Both the position numbers and the translations under genes were made by a program. A stretch of DNA of 64,000 bases from Acidobacteriota bacterium (GTDB lineage: Bacteria; Acidobacteriota; Holophagae; Holophagales; Holophagaceae), in assembly GCA_016192145.1 (NCBI GenBank), contig JACPUT010000002.1, positions 62,001 to 126,000 on the forward strand. Direction: 5' to 3'. Below the pieces are notes generated by a model that saw only the letters and a program-made list of their open reading frames with translations, ran no database searches and was not told the origin of the DNA. Shown here piece after piece: positions 51,048 through 62,028 of the stretch; the first letter of the stretch is position 1, and each line of letters starts with the position of its first letter.

Positions 51048-51308
51048 ATGGCTCACAAAAAAGGCGTAGGCTCCACCCGTAACGGCCGCGATTCCCATTC
51101 CCAGCGCCTCGGCGTCAAGGAATTCGGCGGCGAGCAGGTCACTGCCGGTTCCATCCTCGTTCGTCAGCGCGGCACCAAGTTCCGCCCCGGCGTCAACGTG
51201 GGCATCGGCAAGGACCACACCCTCTTCGCCCTGGTGCACGGGAAGGTGCGCTTCCAGGACAAGGGCCGCTCCGGCCGCTTCATCCACATCGATCCCGTCG
51301 AGGCCTAA
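51048..51308 (+). CDS. rpmA: 50S ribosomal protein L27
   Basis: 86 residues, beginning [16 protein letters not shown] and containing [24 protein letters not shown]. The N-terminus reaches the peptidyl transferase centre. There is no extra N-terminal leader of the Firmicutes type that would need cleavage. A GGAGAGG stands before the ATG. A strong terminator follows. Confidence 0.97.
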   Translation: MAHKKGVGSTRNGRDSHSQRLGVKEFGGEQVTAGSILVRQRGTKFRPGVNVGIGKDHTLFALVHGKVRFQDKGRSGRFIHIDPVEA

Positions 51309-51328
51309 TCGGTCCTCGAAACCACCAG

Positions 51329-51360
51329 CGCGCAGTCTCCCACCGGGGCTGCGCGTTTTT
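51329..51360 (+). terminator. Intrinsic terminator after rpmA
   Basis: A stem of about 11 pairs including G-U pairs (51329-51339 with 51345-51355) is followed directly by TTTTT, the best U run in the window. It separates rplU-rpmA from obgE and ends three bases before palindrome copy D. Confidence 0.85.
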
Positions 51361-51363
51361 ATT

Positions 51364-53102
<1,739 letters not shown>

Positions 53103-53118
53103 CCCGCCTGAGGTGTTG

Positions 53119-53499
53119 ATGTCCCTTGATAGTCGGTTGAGCGCTGTCGTCGAAGCCGCGCGATCCAAGAAGGCCCTCCGGATCCGCTTGCTGGATGTGA
53201 AGGATGCCTGCAGCTTCACCGAAACCCTCGCCTTCATGAGCGGCAGCAGCGACCGCCAGAACCGCGCCGTCGCCGATGCCGTAGAGGACGCCCTGCGCCC
53301 CCTGGGCCACCGCGTTTTCTCCAGCGAAGGCCACGCCATGGGCAACTGGATCCTCCTCGACTTCGGGGATCTTGTGGTGCACGTCATGGATGAAGAAACC
53401 CGCGCCCACTACAACCTGGAAGGCCTCTGGAAGGAGGGCCGGGAGCTCGAGCTGCCCCCGGAAACCCACCCCGTCCTGGGCGCCGGCCCCAACTCCTGA
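53119..53499 (+). CDS. rsfS: Ribosomal silencing factor RsfS
   Basis: 126 residues. Binds L14 and blocks subunit joining under starvation. Family landmarks: KDACSFTETLAFMSGSSDRQNRAVADAV and the GNWILLDFGDLVVHVMDEETRAHYNLEGLW segment. The start at 53119 has GAGGTG five bases upstream; an in-frame GTG at 53083 lies inside nadD and is less likely. Confidence 0.95.
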   Translation: MSLDSRLSAVVEAARSKKALRIRLLDVKDACSFTETLAFMSGSSDRQNRAVADAVEDALRPLGHRVFSSEGHAMGNWILLDFGDLVVHVMDEETRAHYNLEGLWKEGRELELPPETHPVLGAGPNS

Positions 53500-53521
53500 T
53501 CCCAACCTCTGCGGAGATGCG

Positions 53522-54772
53522 ATGAGCGACCACCACAATCCATTCGAAGCCATGCAGGCCCGCCTCAAGGTGGCCGCCGAGCTCTACGGGCTGGAAGACG
53601 CCCTCTTCAAAGTGTTCATGGCGCCCAGCCGCTCCATGATCGTGAGCCTCCCCGTGATGATGGACGACGGCCACTGGGAGGTTTTCCAGGGCTACCGCGT
53701 GCAGCACAACGTGGCCCGCGGCCCCGCCAAGGGCGGCATCCGCTACGACAAGAACGTCACCCTCGACGAGGTCAAGGCGCTGAGCGCCTGGATGACGTGG
53801 AAGTGCGCCGTGGTGGACGTGCCCTTCGGCGGCGGCAAGGGCGGCATCATCTGCGATCCCACGAAGATGAGCCAGGGCGAGCTGGAGCGGCTCACCCGCC
53901 GCTACATCGCCGAGATCATGGACATCATCGGCCCCGACCGCGACGTGCCCGCTCCCGACATGGGCACCAACGCCCAGACCATGGCCTGGGTGCTGGACAC
54001 CTACTCCATGCACGTGCGCAGCACCTCCAACGCCGTCGTCACGGGCAAGCCCCTGGGCATCGGCGGCTCCCTGGGCCGCAACGAGGCCACGGGCCGCGGC
54101 GTGCTCATCGTGGCCCGCGAAGCCATGCAGCGCCTGGGCAAGCACCTGGCCGGCGCCACCGTGGCCGTGCAGGGCTTCGGCAACGTGGGCAGCCAGTCCG
54201 CCCGCCTCCTCCATGAGGCGGGGGCCCGCGTCATCGCCGTGAGCGACGTCTCCGGCGCCATCAAGAACGACCGCGGCCTCGACATCCACGCGCTCATGAA
54301 GCACGTGGCCGAGACCAAGGGCGTGGCCGGCTTCAAGGGCGGCGAGGCCATGGAACCCGCCGAGCTGCTCACCCTGCCCGTGGACGTGCTCGTCCCCGGC
54401 GCCATGGAGAACCAGATCACCGAGGACAACGCCGCCAAGATCAAGGCCAAGGTCATCGTGGAGGGCGCCAACGGCCCCACCACCCCCGAGGCGGATCCCA
54501 TCCTCCTGGACAACGGCGTCCTCGTGGTGCCCGACATCCTCGCCAACGCCGGCGGCGTGACCGTCTCCTACTTCGAGTGGGTGCAGAACCGCCAGGGCTT
54601 CTACTGGCGCGAGCGCGAGGTCAACGAGCGCCTCGTGGAGTACATGGTGCACGCCTTCCAGCAGGTCTTCGCCACCACCGACAAATACAAGACGAACCCC
54701 CGCATCGGCGCCTACATCCTGGCGCTGGACAAGGTTTCGCAGGCCATGCACTACCGCGGTTTCTACGCCTGA
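53522..54772 (+). CDS. gdhA: Glutamate dehydrogenase
   Basis: 416-residue hexameric-type GDH. Substrate-binding RGPAKGGIRYDKN and the catalytic lysine in VDVPFGGGKGG, DVPAPDMGTNAQTMAW, and the Rossmann VAVQGFGNVGSQSA. Length and sequence fit the NAD-type small GDH of bacteria and archaea. Links 2-oxoglutarate and ammonia to glutamate. It follows rsfS by 22 bases and closes the cluster before a strong hairpin. Confidence 0.96.
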   Translation: MSDHHNPFEAMQARLKVAAELYGLEDALFKVFMAPSRSMIVSLPVMMDDGHWEVFQGYRVQHNVARGPAKGGIRYDKNVTLDEVKALSAWMTWKCAVVDVPFGGGKGGIICDPTKMSQGELERLTRRYIAEIMDIIGPDRDVPAPDMGTNAQTMAWVLDTYSMHVRSTSNAVVTGKPLGIGGSLGRNEATGRGVLIVAREAMQRLGKHLAGATVAVQGFGNVGSQSARLLHEAGARVIAVSDVSGAIKNDRGLDIHALMKHVAETKGVAGFKGGEAMEPAELLTLPVDVLVPGAMENQITEDNAAKIKAKVIVEGANGPTTPEADPILLDNGVLVVPDILANAGGVTVSYFEWVQNRQGFYWREREVNERLVEYMVHAFQQVFATTDKYKTNPRIGAYILALDKVSQAMHYRGFYA

Positions 54773-54796
54773 GGTTCGGCATCCGGTCCTGGCAAT

Positions 54797-54816
54797 GGGG
54801 CGCCTTCGGGCGCCCC
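54797..54816. terminator. Terminator hairpin with UUCG loop after gdhA
   Basis: A perfect 8-bp stem (54797-54804 with 54809-54816) and TTCG tetraloop between convergent genes. Same design as the hairpin at 43478. Confidence 0.75.
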
Positions 54817-54824
54817 TTCGCTTG

Positions 54825-56330
54825 TCACTTGGCCACCATCTGCGGGCTCGGCAGGCGCGTGGCCCGGGGCCGCTCCAGCACCTGGATGGCCTTGAATGCC
54901 CGCGGTCCCGTCGGGCCCGGGACGCGCTGCTCTCCAAGGCGCAGCAGCATGCCACCGGGCAGCACGATGAGGTGCCCATCTTCCAGCAGGCCCGCGTCCG
55001 TATATGTGAACCCCGCCCGGGCCAGCACCTGCAGCCGGAACCCGCCCTCGTGGGGGAAGCGGAGCACCACGAGGTCGTCCTTCTCTCCGAAATAGTCCTT
55101 CAGGGAGGCGATCTCCCCCTCGGTGGGCCAGAGGTCGAGGTCGGGTTTGCCATCCGGGGTGCCCGCCTTCAGGTCGGGCTCCAGTTGCACCATGATGTCG
55201 TCGAAGGCCTTCCGTTCGGCTTGGGCGAACACGAGCTCCACGGCCAGGGGGTTGAGGGCCTTCCAGGCTTGTTCCAGTTGGCGTGCGGCGACGGGAACCG
55301 CTTCCGCATCCCGGGATCCATGCTCCGACACCCGGACCGTGAGGGTGTCGATGGTGCAGTGGATCCGGCCCTGGGGCGTTGATTCGAGATGGGCGAGGCT
55401 CCGCCAGGTCCCCACGTTCAAGAGGCGATGCACCAGGGCGGTGCCCTCCACGGAATACGACAGGGTCCTGCGCGGAAGGGCCTCCTCCTGGCCGATCCCG
55501 CTGGCTTCCCACCCCCCGCCATTCACGGTGATCCGCTTCGGGTCGGGCCGGAAGGCCACCATTTCACATCCGGGCTGCTGGAGGTGGCGGGCATCCAGGA
55601 AGGCGATTCCAAGGGCCTCCTCCAGGCCTTGGGCGGCCGTTTTCACCGAGGCCAGTCGTGCCTCGAAGCCCGTGAGCACCTCCGGCCGGAGGCCCACCGC
55701 GGCGAGAGCCTGGGTGAGTTCCGCGGCCCAGACCGCCGCTGGCAGGCCGGAGGCTTTGTGTGCGTGCTCGAGCCCCGTGGTGGCTCTGAGGAAGGTCGCG
55801 CGAAGGGCTTCCAGGCCGGCCTCATCCCGCGCGGCGGGGCGTTCCCTCCCGTAGGCACCCATGAGCTCGGCGAGTTCCCCTTCCAGGAAGCTCTGGCGAT
55901 CCGCATCCGGATTGCCCTCGCCGTTCGCCAGCCAATCCAGGGCCTGCCGCGTCCGCGCCAATTCGCCCAGGAGCTTCAGATAGGCTCGGCTGGGGCGGAA
56001 GGGCAGGGAGGCATGTTTCCGCAGCCCGGAGGCCAGGGCGGCCACTTCCGTCTCCAGGGCGGATTGACGCTCGAAGAGGCGCTTTTGCCGGGCCTGCGCC
56101 ACGAAGGCGAAGAGGCCCAGGCCCAACCCGAGGAAGAGGCAGAGGCCCGTCCCCAGCCAGAATTTGTCCACCCTCCTCCAGGACCGGGCGAGGGCCTTGC
56201 GAAAGCTCGGCTTGGGCGAGGGTCGATCCCCCGGGCCCGCCTCGGGAAGGCCGCGGGGGGTGGGGGGCCCCTCCGGGGGGCCCTTCTCCGCCGCGGCGCG
56301 GTTCTTCGCCTTTTGGCCTCCTCCCGTCAT
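54825..56330 (-). CDS. Membrane-anchored protein of unknown function
   Basis: 501 residues from the ATG at 56330 (an ATG at 56420 is possible; neither has a strong ribosome site). A basic Pro-rich cytoplasmic start leads to one transmembrane helix (WLGTGLCLFLGLGLGLFAFV, about residues 55-75), then a charged helical region that predicts coiled coil (FERQSALETEVAALASGLRKH), then a large soluble part, presumably periplasmic. That part has FEARLASVKTAAQGLEEA, a middle beta-rich region and a C-terminal GGMLLRLGEQRVPGP. No known motif. Downstream of the acyltransferase gene on the minus strand. Confidence 0.72.
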   Translation of the reverse strand: MTGGGQKAKNRAAAEKGPPEGPPTPRGLPEAGPGDRPSPKPSFRKALARSWRRVDKFWLGTGLCLFLGLGLGLFAFVAQARQKRLFERQSALETEVAALASGLRKHASLPFRPSRAYLKLLGELARTRQALDWLANGEGNPDADRQSFLEGELAELMGAYGRERPAARDEAGLEALRATFLRATTGLEHAHKASGLPAAVWAAELTQALAAVGLRPEVLTGFEARLASVKTAAQGLEEALGIAFLDARHLQQPGCEMVAFRPDPKRITVNGGGWEASGIGQEEALPRRTLSYSVEGTALVHRLLNVGTWRSLAHLESTPQGRIHCTIDTLTVRVSEHGSRDAEAVPVAARQLEQAWKALNPLAVELVFAQAERKAFDDIMVQLEPDLKAGTPDGKPDLDLWPTEGEIASLKDYFGEKDDLVVLRFPHEGGFRLQVLARAGFTYTDAGLLEDGHLIVLPGGMLLRLGEQRVPGPTGPRAFKAIQVLERPRATRLPSPQMVAK

Positions 56331-56460
56331 GTGGATCCCACCCCCCGCGCGAAAGGCGCATGCCTTCCTGATCGGCGGGGGGCTTTGGGACAGGAGTCTG
56401 GCGGGCCTGTCGCGGTTCATCGCCGGCCCTGCACCTTCGCTTGGGACCGGCTGGGCGGAT

Positions 56461-57564
56461 TCAGGCCACGTCGGGCTCGGCGCCGAGCGGAGTCTTCGCG
56501 GGCCGGGCCATGCCGCGATTCGGGAATCGGGTCCAAGCCGGGCGGGCGAAGAGGAAGGCCAGGCGGGTGCCTCGGGTCGCCCAGAACAGGCCAAGGGCGC
56601 ACAGCACGCTCAGCGCGGCGGCCGCCAGGCCGAGGGTGCCCCGATCCAGGAAGGCCCCGGCCCGGCGCGCCAGGGCGAGTGAGACCAGCATGGGCAGGTA
56701 GAACCCCAGGTAGATCACGAGGGATTGCTGGCCGAGGTAGCGCAGCCAGGCCGTTCCCCGGGTCTTCATGAGGAGGGATCCGGCCGTGATGACCCCGATG
56801 GCCCCGAGAATCCCCAGCCCCAGGGAGAACCCGCGCCCGGAGGCGTACCCCTTGAGGACGAGGGCCTCGTTCACCAGGGCCCAGAGGGCGATGCCTGCGA
56901 GGCCCCAACCCGGTCGGGCCTGGGCCCGGGCGGCGAGGTTGAAGAAGCTGGGGGCGAAGCGGTAGCCGACGTAGAAGAACACGAACCGCTCACAGAAGTG
57001 GGCGATCAGGGTGGGGCGGATCCCGTGGGGCGCCTCGATCTGCAGGGCGCAGGCGAGGGGGAGGACGATCCAGGTCGGGACCTTCCGCAGCAGCCGCGAA
57101 ACGAGGAAGAGGATCGGCAGGAGTTGGATGAACCAGAGCATGGCGAAGGGCTCCACCAGCTTGTGGAGCAGGGATCCCGAATCCTCCTCGCCCCTGAAGA
57201 GCCCCACCTCCAGGGCCACGATCCGGGCGGCATAAAAGATGACGGACCAGAGCAGGAAGAAGTACAGGTAGTGGACGACCTTCGAATCCAGGTAGCGCTT
57301 CCAGGGGCGATCCACCATCCGGCTGAGGAAGAGGCCGGATAGGAGGAAGAAGTCGGGCATCCGGAACGGCTGCGCGAAGTCCGCCCAGTACTGCAGCCAG
57401 CCGCTGCCACCGGTCGGATGGAGCTTGTTGACCGCGTAGAGGGTGACGACCCCGATCATGCAAATGCCCTTCGCGTAGTCCACCCACCCGATGCGGGGGG
57501 CGGATTCGGGAGGGGCGCCCGGGAGGGCGGCTTCCTGGGTCAGGAGCGCATCGGATGTAGTCAT
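56461..57564 (-). CDS. Acyltransferase-3 family membrane protein
   Basis: 367 residues with about ten membrane helices. Begins cytoplasmic, then IGWVDYAKGICMIGVVTLYAVNKL and DFFLLSGLFLSR, the standard start of the OpgC/OafA-type acyltransferase-3 family. The usual catalytic His in the first helix region is replaced here: the conserved R-x10-H pattern is not obvious, so activity is uncertain. Members O-acetylate or succinylate surface glycans and lipids. Start ATG 57564; a TTG at 57597 is an alternative. Confidence 0.82.
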   Translation of the reverse strand: MTTSDALLTQEAALPGAPPESAPRIGWVDYAKGICMIGVVTLYAVNKLHPTGGSGWLQYWADFAQPFRMPDFFLLSGLFLSRMVDRPWKRYLDSKVVHYLYFFLLWSVIFYAARIVALEVGLFRGEEDSGSLLHKLVEPFAMLWFIQLLPILFLVSRLLRKVPTWIVLPLACALQIEAPHGIRPTLIAHFCERFVFFYVGYRFAPSFFNLAARAQARPGWGLAGIALWALVNEALVLKGYASGRGFSLGLGILGAIGVITAGSLLMKTRGTAWLRYLGQQSLVIYLGFYLPMLVSLALARRAGAFLDRGTLGLAAAALSVLCALGLFWATRGTRLAFLFARPAWTRFPNRGMARPAKTPLGAEPDVA

Positions 57565-57675
57565 GGGTATCAGCCTAGGGTTTGGAAAGCTTATCAATCC
57601 TTAGGCAAAATGGTTAAAAAAAGGCATGCGCGTTCAAACACCCAGGTTGATGAGCTCGCGTCCCGGGCGAGGCCG

Positions 57676-60156
57676 TTAGAACAACCGCAGGGCCGCGATG
57701 TAGCCGTTGACCGTCTTCACGCCCGGGATATCGCTCTGGAGGCCGATGCCCAAGTCCACTCGGAAGGTGGTGAACCAGCCCCAGCCGGGCAGGTCGCCGC
57801 CCACCTTGAGGCCCGAGAAGCTGTAGTACTTCTGATCATCCAGGCTCCGGGCGCGGGCGTACTGCAGGCCCAGGGTGAGGCGGATCCGGGGGCCCGTGGG
57901 GACGGCGATATCCGCCGCGCCGCGCAGGATGCGGTCCGCCGCGAGGGCGTTGGCGCGGATGCCGGAGACGGCGCCGCCACCGAAGGCCCCACCCACCTGC
58001 AGGCTGTTGAAGCGGTCGAAGTTGCGGCCCCCGTCGAGGCCCGCCTGCAGCTTGAGCCAGGTGCGGGTGCCCAGCTCGACGCTCTGGCCCATCGTGCCGC
58101 CCCAGCGGGTGAAGCGGCCGCCCTCGGGAATGGCGTGGAGCTCCGTGGGCGCGCCGAAGGTGCCCTCGGGCCGCCGGCCCCACCCGTGGTAGCCGCGCAG
58201 CTGGAAGCCCGCGCCGAGCCAGGAGGCGGAGAGGCGCCCTTCCCGGGTCCAGCCGCTGGGCGGCAGCAGGTAGCCGGGCGTCTCGTACTTTTCATCCCGG
58301 GGGCGGCTGTACTTGTCGTAGTCGAAGATGGCGTCCGCTTCCAGGTGGAAGCCCGCGCCCAGTTCCCGGCTCAGGCCCGTGCGGAAGTTCCCGAAGAGGT
58401 GGCCCACCGCGTCCTGGTTCAGGAGCTTGCCGTCCTTCACGGGCCGTTCATCGGATTTGAGGAAGAGGGCCGTGCCGCTGAAGGAGGCGTCCAGCCCCAG
58501 GGGCAGTCGGGGCACCACCAGGCTCGCGGTGTTGAAGATGCCGGCGATGAGGGCCGTGTACTGGATATCGCGGTTGAAGGCGTTGAAGTCGAAGAGTGCG
58601 AGGCCGCCCAGGGGCAGCACGGGCGGCGTGAGCCCTGGATCCACGAGCAGGACGCCCGCGATGGCGCGGCCGCTCGTCTTGGGCCGTTCCTCCACCTTGC
58701 GGGTGCCATCCGCCTGTCGGGTGAAGTAACGCACCCCTTCGGGCGTCTGGCGCAGCATCGTCTCCTTGGAGGCGCGCACGGTGGCCCGGGCCTCCTGGAA
58801 GCCCTCCGCGTTCACCTTCGGATCCTTGAAGTGGAAGTGGCGGCGCACTTGCGCCACCCCGCCCGTGGCGCGGAGCCAGCGCTCGAAGGTGCGGATGTCC
58901 ACCGCCCGCCAAGTGCCGCCGAAGTCGCCGTAGGTGATCTCCATGCGTTCGCTCTTCACGACGCCGGGCAGGCCGGAGCGCTCGCGCGTTTCCCGCTGGA
59001 TGCGACCGCTGGCCTCTTCGACGACAAGCTCTCCGGAGGGCAGGCCGACCTCCTCGCTCACGGGCTCGTAGTTCAAGCGGCGCAGGCCCGGGCCGGCGCT
59101 GCCGCCATCGGTGTAGCGGAACCGCTCCTGCAGGCCCAGGGCGGTGGGGAGGGCCATGGAGGTGCGGGCTTCGACCAGGGGCAGCTGCACCTCACCGCGG
59201 ATGTTGGCCTTCACGCCATTGAAGCGGACTTCCTTCTGCAGCAGTTCCGGCTCCTCGCCCTGGGCCTCGAAGTAGCCGAAGGTGAAGCCCAGCTCGCCAT
59301 CGTCCCCCCGGGTGGCCTGGAATCGCAGATCGAGTTCCACTTCGGCTTGGAGATTCCGCAGGGAAGCTCGGCCCCGCAGGGATTCCGCCCGCATCTTCGC
59401 CAGGAGGGCACCCACCTCGTAGGGCTTGGCGGCGCTGACGCTCACTTCCGTGCGCCCCTTGACCAGGGGGGTGCCGACCCAGGCCTCCCCCTCGAAGCGC
59501 CAGCGGCGGCCCACGGGCCCGCGGTGCACCGTGAGGTCGGCGGGCCCGCCTTCCACTTCATAGGCCTCCGGGCCCAGCTCCGCCGCCAGCCGGGCACCGG
59601 GGCCTCCGGCGGGGAGCACGAGGCGGCCTCCGTCCCCGAGCAGCGTCGCGGCCTGCCCCTTGGGATCCTCGGGCATCCAGAGCACCCAAGGACGGCCGGG
59701 GAAGCCACCCATGGCCTCCGTGAGGCGATCCCGCCAGGCCCGGGGAACTGCGCCCAGCTCCTCGGGCAGGAGGGCCCCGCCATCCACGGCCCCCCAGGCC
59801 GCCTCGTCCAGCAGCGGCTGGTCCCCGAAGTCGGGGCCGACGTACAGGTCCACCTCCGGGCGCCAGGCCCGGAGGGCCTGGGCGGCAGCCAATAGCAAGG
59901 CCGTGCGGCCAGGCCCCTGGGGCAGGCGCAAGCGCAGCGCCGGGGCCCCCGCCAGGGGCTCCAGGAGGGGCTGCCAGGCCCGGCGGCTGGCCTCTACTTG
60001 GGCGGGATCCCGGGGATCCGCAGGGATCAGGCGGCCGGCATCGACCTGGCGCAGGTCGAAATCCACGGGTTTCGGCGTGCCCACCCGGATGAGCGGCAGT
60101 TCGCCTGCGGCCAGGGCGCAGACGAGGGCGGGAACCAAGGGCAAGGCGATGCGCAC
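57676..60156 (-). CDS. Large two-part outer-membrane protein of unknown function
   Basis: 826 residues. Signal peptide MRIALPLVPALVCALAA. Residues about 25-215 look like a globular alpha/beta domain ([48 protein letters not shown]). A middle portion (about 220-500) is beta-rich with a phrase VSVSAAKPYEVGALLAKM, and from about 510 to the end are long amphipathic strands ending GYIAALRLF with terminal Phe, a barrel. No family recognised. Starts about 50 bases from the divergent GspF-like gene. Confidence 0.78.
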   Translation of the reverse strand: MRIALPLVPALVCALAAGELPLIRVGTPKPVDFDLRQVDAGRLIPADPRDPAQVEASRRAWQPLLEPLAGAPALRLRLPQGPGRTALLLAAAQALRAWRPEVDLYVGPDFGDQPLLDEAAWGAVDGGALLPEELGAVPRAWRDRLTEAMGGFPGRPWVLWMPEDPKGQAATLLGDGGRLVLPAGGPGARLAAELGPEAYEVEGGPADLTVHRGPVGRRWRFEGEAWVGTPLVKGRTEVSVSAAKPYEVGALLAKMRAESLRGRASLRNLQAEVELDLRFQATRGDDGELGFTFGYFEAQGEEPELLQKEVRFNGVKANIRGEVQLPLVEARTSMALPTALGLQERFRYTDGGSAGPGLRRLNYEPVSEEVGLPSGELVVEEASGRIQRETRERSGLPGVVKSERMEITYGDFGGTWRAVDIRTFERWLRATGGVAQVRRHFHFKDPKVNAEGFQEARATVRASKETMLRQTPEGVRYFTRQADGTRKVEERPKTSGRAIAGVLLVDPGLTPPVLPLGGLALFDFNAFNRDIQYTALIAGIFNTASLVVPRLPLGLDASFSGTALFLKSDERPVKDGKLLNQDAVGHLFGNFRTGLSRELGAGFHLEADAIFDYDKYSRPRDEKYETPGYLLPPSGWTREGRLSASWLGAGFQLRGYHGWGRRPEGTFGAPTELHAIPEGGRFTRWGGTMGQSVELGTRTWLKLQAGLDGGRNFDRFNSLQVGGAFGGGAVSGIRANALAADRILRGAADIAVPTGPRIRLTLGLQYARARSLDDQKYYSFSGLKVGGDLPGWGWFTTFRVDLGIGLQSDIPGVKTVNGYIAALRLF

Positions 60157-60204
60157 GAAACCTCCGAGGGCTCTTCAGCTTAAGATGGGGATCAGAGACC
60201 GCCC

Positions 60205-61392
60205 ATGCGATTCACCGTGAAGTTCACAACCGCCGCTGGCGAGGTCCTGCTCCGGGACTTCGACGCCGAGACCGCCGAGGCCGTCAAGCGCCTCGTGTTG
60301 GCGGAGGGCGGTTTCCCCCTCGAGGTGAAGCGGACGGAGGGGCTCTTCCAGCGCCGCCGTCAGATCAAGGCGGAATCCCTCATCCTCTTCAACCAGGAGC
60401 TGCTGGCGCTGCTGAAGGCGGGCATTCCCCTCCTGCAGGCCCTGGAACTGCTGGTGGGCCACGGCAAGGATGCGGATCTGCGGGCCGCCCTGGACGTGGT
60501 GGTGGAGCGGCTCAAGCAGGGCATGGCCTTCAGCGAAGCCCTCGACCAGGCGGGCGGCTTCCCCTCCGTGTACATGAGCAACGTGGTGGCGGGCGAGCGC
60601 AGCGGCGCCATGGCCGAGGTGATCGGGCGCTGGCTGGCCTTCCAGAAGTTCAGCCAGCAGAGCCGCCGCCGCATCACGGAGGCGCTCATCTACCCCGCCT
60701 TCCTCGTGGTGGTGCTGGTGATCGCCCTGGGCGTGATGTTCAACGTGGTGCTGCCGAAGTTCGCCGACTTCTACGCCAGTGGCGATACGGAGATGCCCGC
60801 CATCACCCAGGCCCTGCTGGCCGTGGGCAACCTCTTCCGCTCCACCCTGTGGCTGCAGGGCGTGCTCGTGGTGGCGCTCGCCTTCGTGGCCCGTTGGATG
60901 GTGGTGACGGTGCAGGGGCGGCGGGCCCTGGAGCGGGGGCTCCTCGCGGTGCCCCGCGTCGGCACCCTCGTGCGCATGTACCACTCCTCCGTCTTCTGCC
61001 GCACCCTCGGCGTGCTGCTGGCCGGCGGCCTGCCCGCCGTGCCCGCCCTCGAAGTCGTGCAGCGCACCAGCCCCAGCGAGCGCATGAAGGCCAACCTCAT
61101 CACCGTCATCGAGACCGTGCGCGCGGGCCAGAGCCTCCACTTCAGCCTCGATCAGGCCAGGATCCTCGATCCCCTCGCCGTCGAGATGGTGCGCGTCGGC
61201 GAGCAGAGCAGCGCCCTCCCCGAAATGCTCGATCACGTGGCCGACTTCTTCGATCAGGAAGTGGAAAAGGCCACCGCCGCCGTCACCAGCCTCATCGGAC
61301 CCGCCCTCATCCTATTCATGGGCGTGATCGTGCTGACCTTGCTGTTGGCGGTGTACGTACCGCTCTTCAATGCGGGCAACGTGGTGCGATAG
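60205..61392 (+). CDS. Type II secretion/type IV pilus F (GspF/PilC) inner-membrane protein
   Basis: 395 residues with two copies of the T2SF helical domain, the first starting AESLILFNQELLALLKAGIPLLQALELL and the second FCRTLGVLLAGGLPAVPALEVV. Membrane helices lie at about 165-190, 218-240 and the C-terminus (ALILFMGVIVLTLLLAVYVPLF). Platform protein for assembly of pilins or pseudopilins. None of the usual partners (E/PilB ATPase, G/pilin, PilT) is adjacent, so it serves a complex encoded elsewhere. Short, without the longer N-terminal part of PilC. Confidence 0.92.
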   Translation: MRFTVKFTTAAGEVLLRDFDAETAEAVKRLVLAEGGFPLEVKRTEGLFQRRRQIKAESLILFNQELLALLKAGIPLLQALELLVGHGKDADLRAALDVVVERLKQGMAFSEALDQAGGFPSVYMSNVVAGERSGAMAEVIGRWLAFQKFSQQSRRRITEALIYPAFLVVVLVIALGVMFNVVLPKFADFYASGDTEMPAITQALLAVGNLFRSTLWLQGVLVVALAFVARWMVVTVQGRRALERGLLAVPRVGTLVRMYHSSVFCRTLGVLLAGGLPAVPALEVVQRTSPSERMKANLITVIETVRAGQSLHFSLDQARILDPLAVEMVRVGEQSSALPEMLDHVADFFDQEVEKATAAVTSLIGPALILFMGVIVLTLLLAVYVPLFNAGNVVR

Positions 61393-61419
61393 TCATCCTG
61401 GGCGGGTCGACGCCCGACA

Positions 61420-62022
61420 ATGAGGGTTTCAGGTGTCAGCTTAGGGATGAGGGTGGTCGTTTCACAGCGTGAGCGCCGGGGGCTGTGCCTAGTCGCAGCC
61501 CTATTGATCATGCCTCCCCTGGGCGAAGGCGACCATTCGGCCGCCCCCCAGGGCATCCGGTTCGAAGAGTACGAGACCCGTGCCGCCTTCCTCCTCTCCC
61601 TGGCCAAGTTCACGGAGTGGCCGGAGGAGGCCTTGCCCGCGGGGGACCCCCTTTCCATCGGGATCGTGGGCGACAGCCCCATGGCGCCGGCGCTGGAGGC
61701 GCTGGGCCAAGGAACGCTGTTGGGGCGGAAGCTGGTCATCCGGAGATTTCGCAACGCCTTCGAAGTTCAACCTTGCCACATCCTGTATTTCACTTCGGGG
61801 GAGGAGCGCTTCCTTCCCAATCTGCGAACGAAGTTGGCGGCCCAGGGCGTGCTCACCATCGGTGAGACGAGTTTTTTCCTTGGCTACGGCGGGGCCCTGC
61901 ACCTTTTCAGCGAAGATGGCCGCCTCCGATTCGTCCTCAATCGCGCCGCCCTCGATCAATCCCACCTCCGCGTGGCGGTGCAGGTGCAACGCCTCGCCAA
62001 GCAAGTCATCAATCAACCCTAG
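61420..62022 (+). CDS. YfiR-like periplasmic regulator (DUF4154)
   Basis: 200 residues. N-terminal basic-hydrophobic leader (start 61420, alternative 61447; neither has a strong ribosome site). Mature domain matches the YfiR/DUF4154 fold: YETRAAFLLSLAKFTEWPEEA at the start, LSIGIVGDSP, ILYFTSGEE, VLTIGETSFFL and FVLNRAALDQSHLRVAVQVQRLAK at the end. In Pseudomonas YfiR is a periplasmic inhibitor that binds the CHASE8-type sensor domain of the cyclase YfiN. The next gene, 6 bases on, encodes a kinase with a CHASE8-like region, so a similar partnership is expected. Confidence 0.9.
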   Translation: MRVSGVSLGMRVVVSQRERRGLCLVAALLIMPPLGEGDHSAAPQGIRFEEYETRAAFLLSLAKFTEWPEEALPAGDPLSIGIVGDSPMAPALEALGQGTLLGRKLVIRRFRNAFEVQPCHILYFTSGEERFLPNLRTKLAAQGVLTIGETSFFLGYGGALHLFSEDGRLRFVLNRAALDQSHLRVAVQVQRLAKQVINQP

Positions 62023-62028
62023 GTCCCC

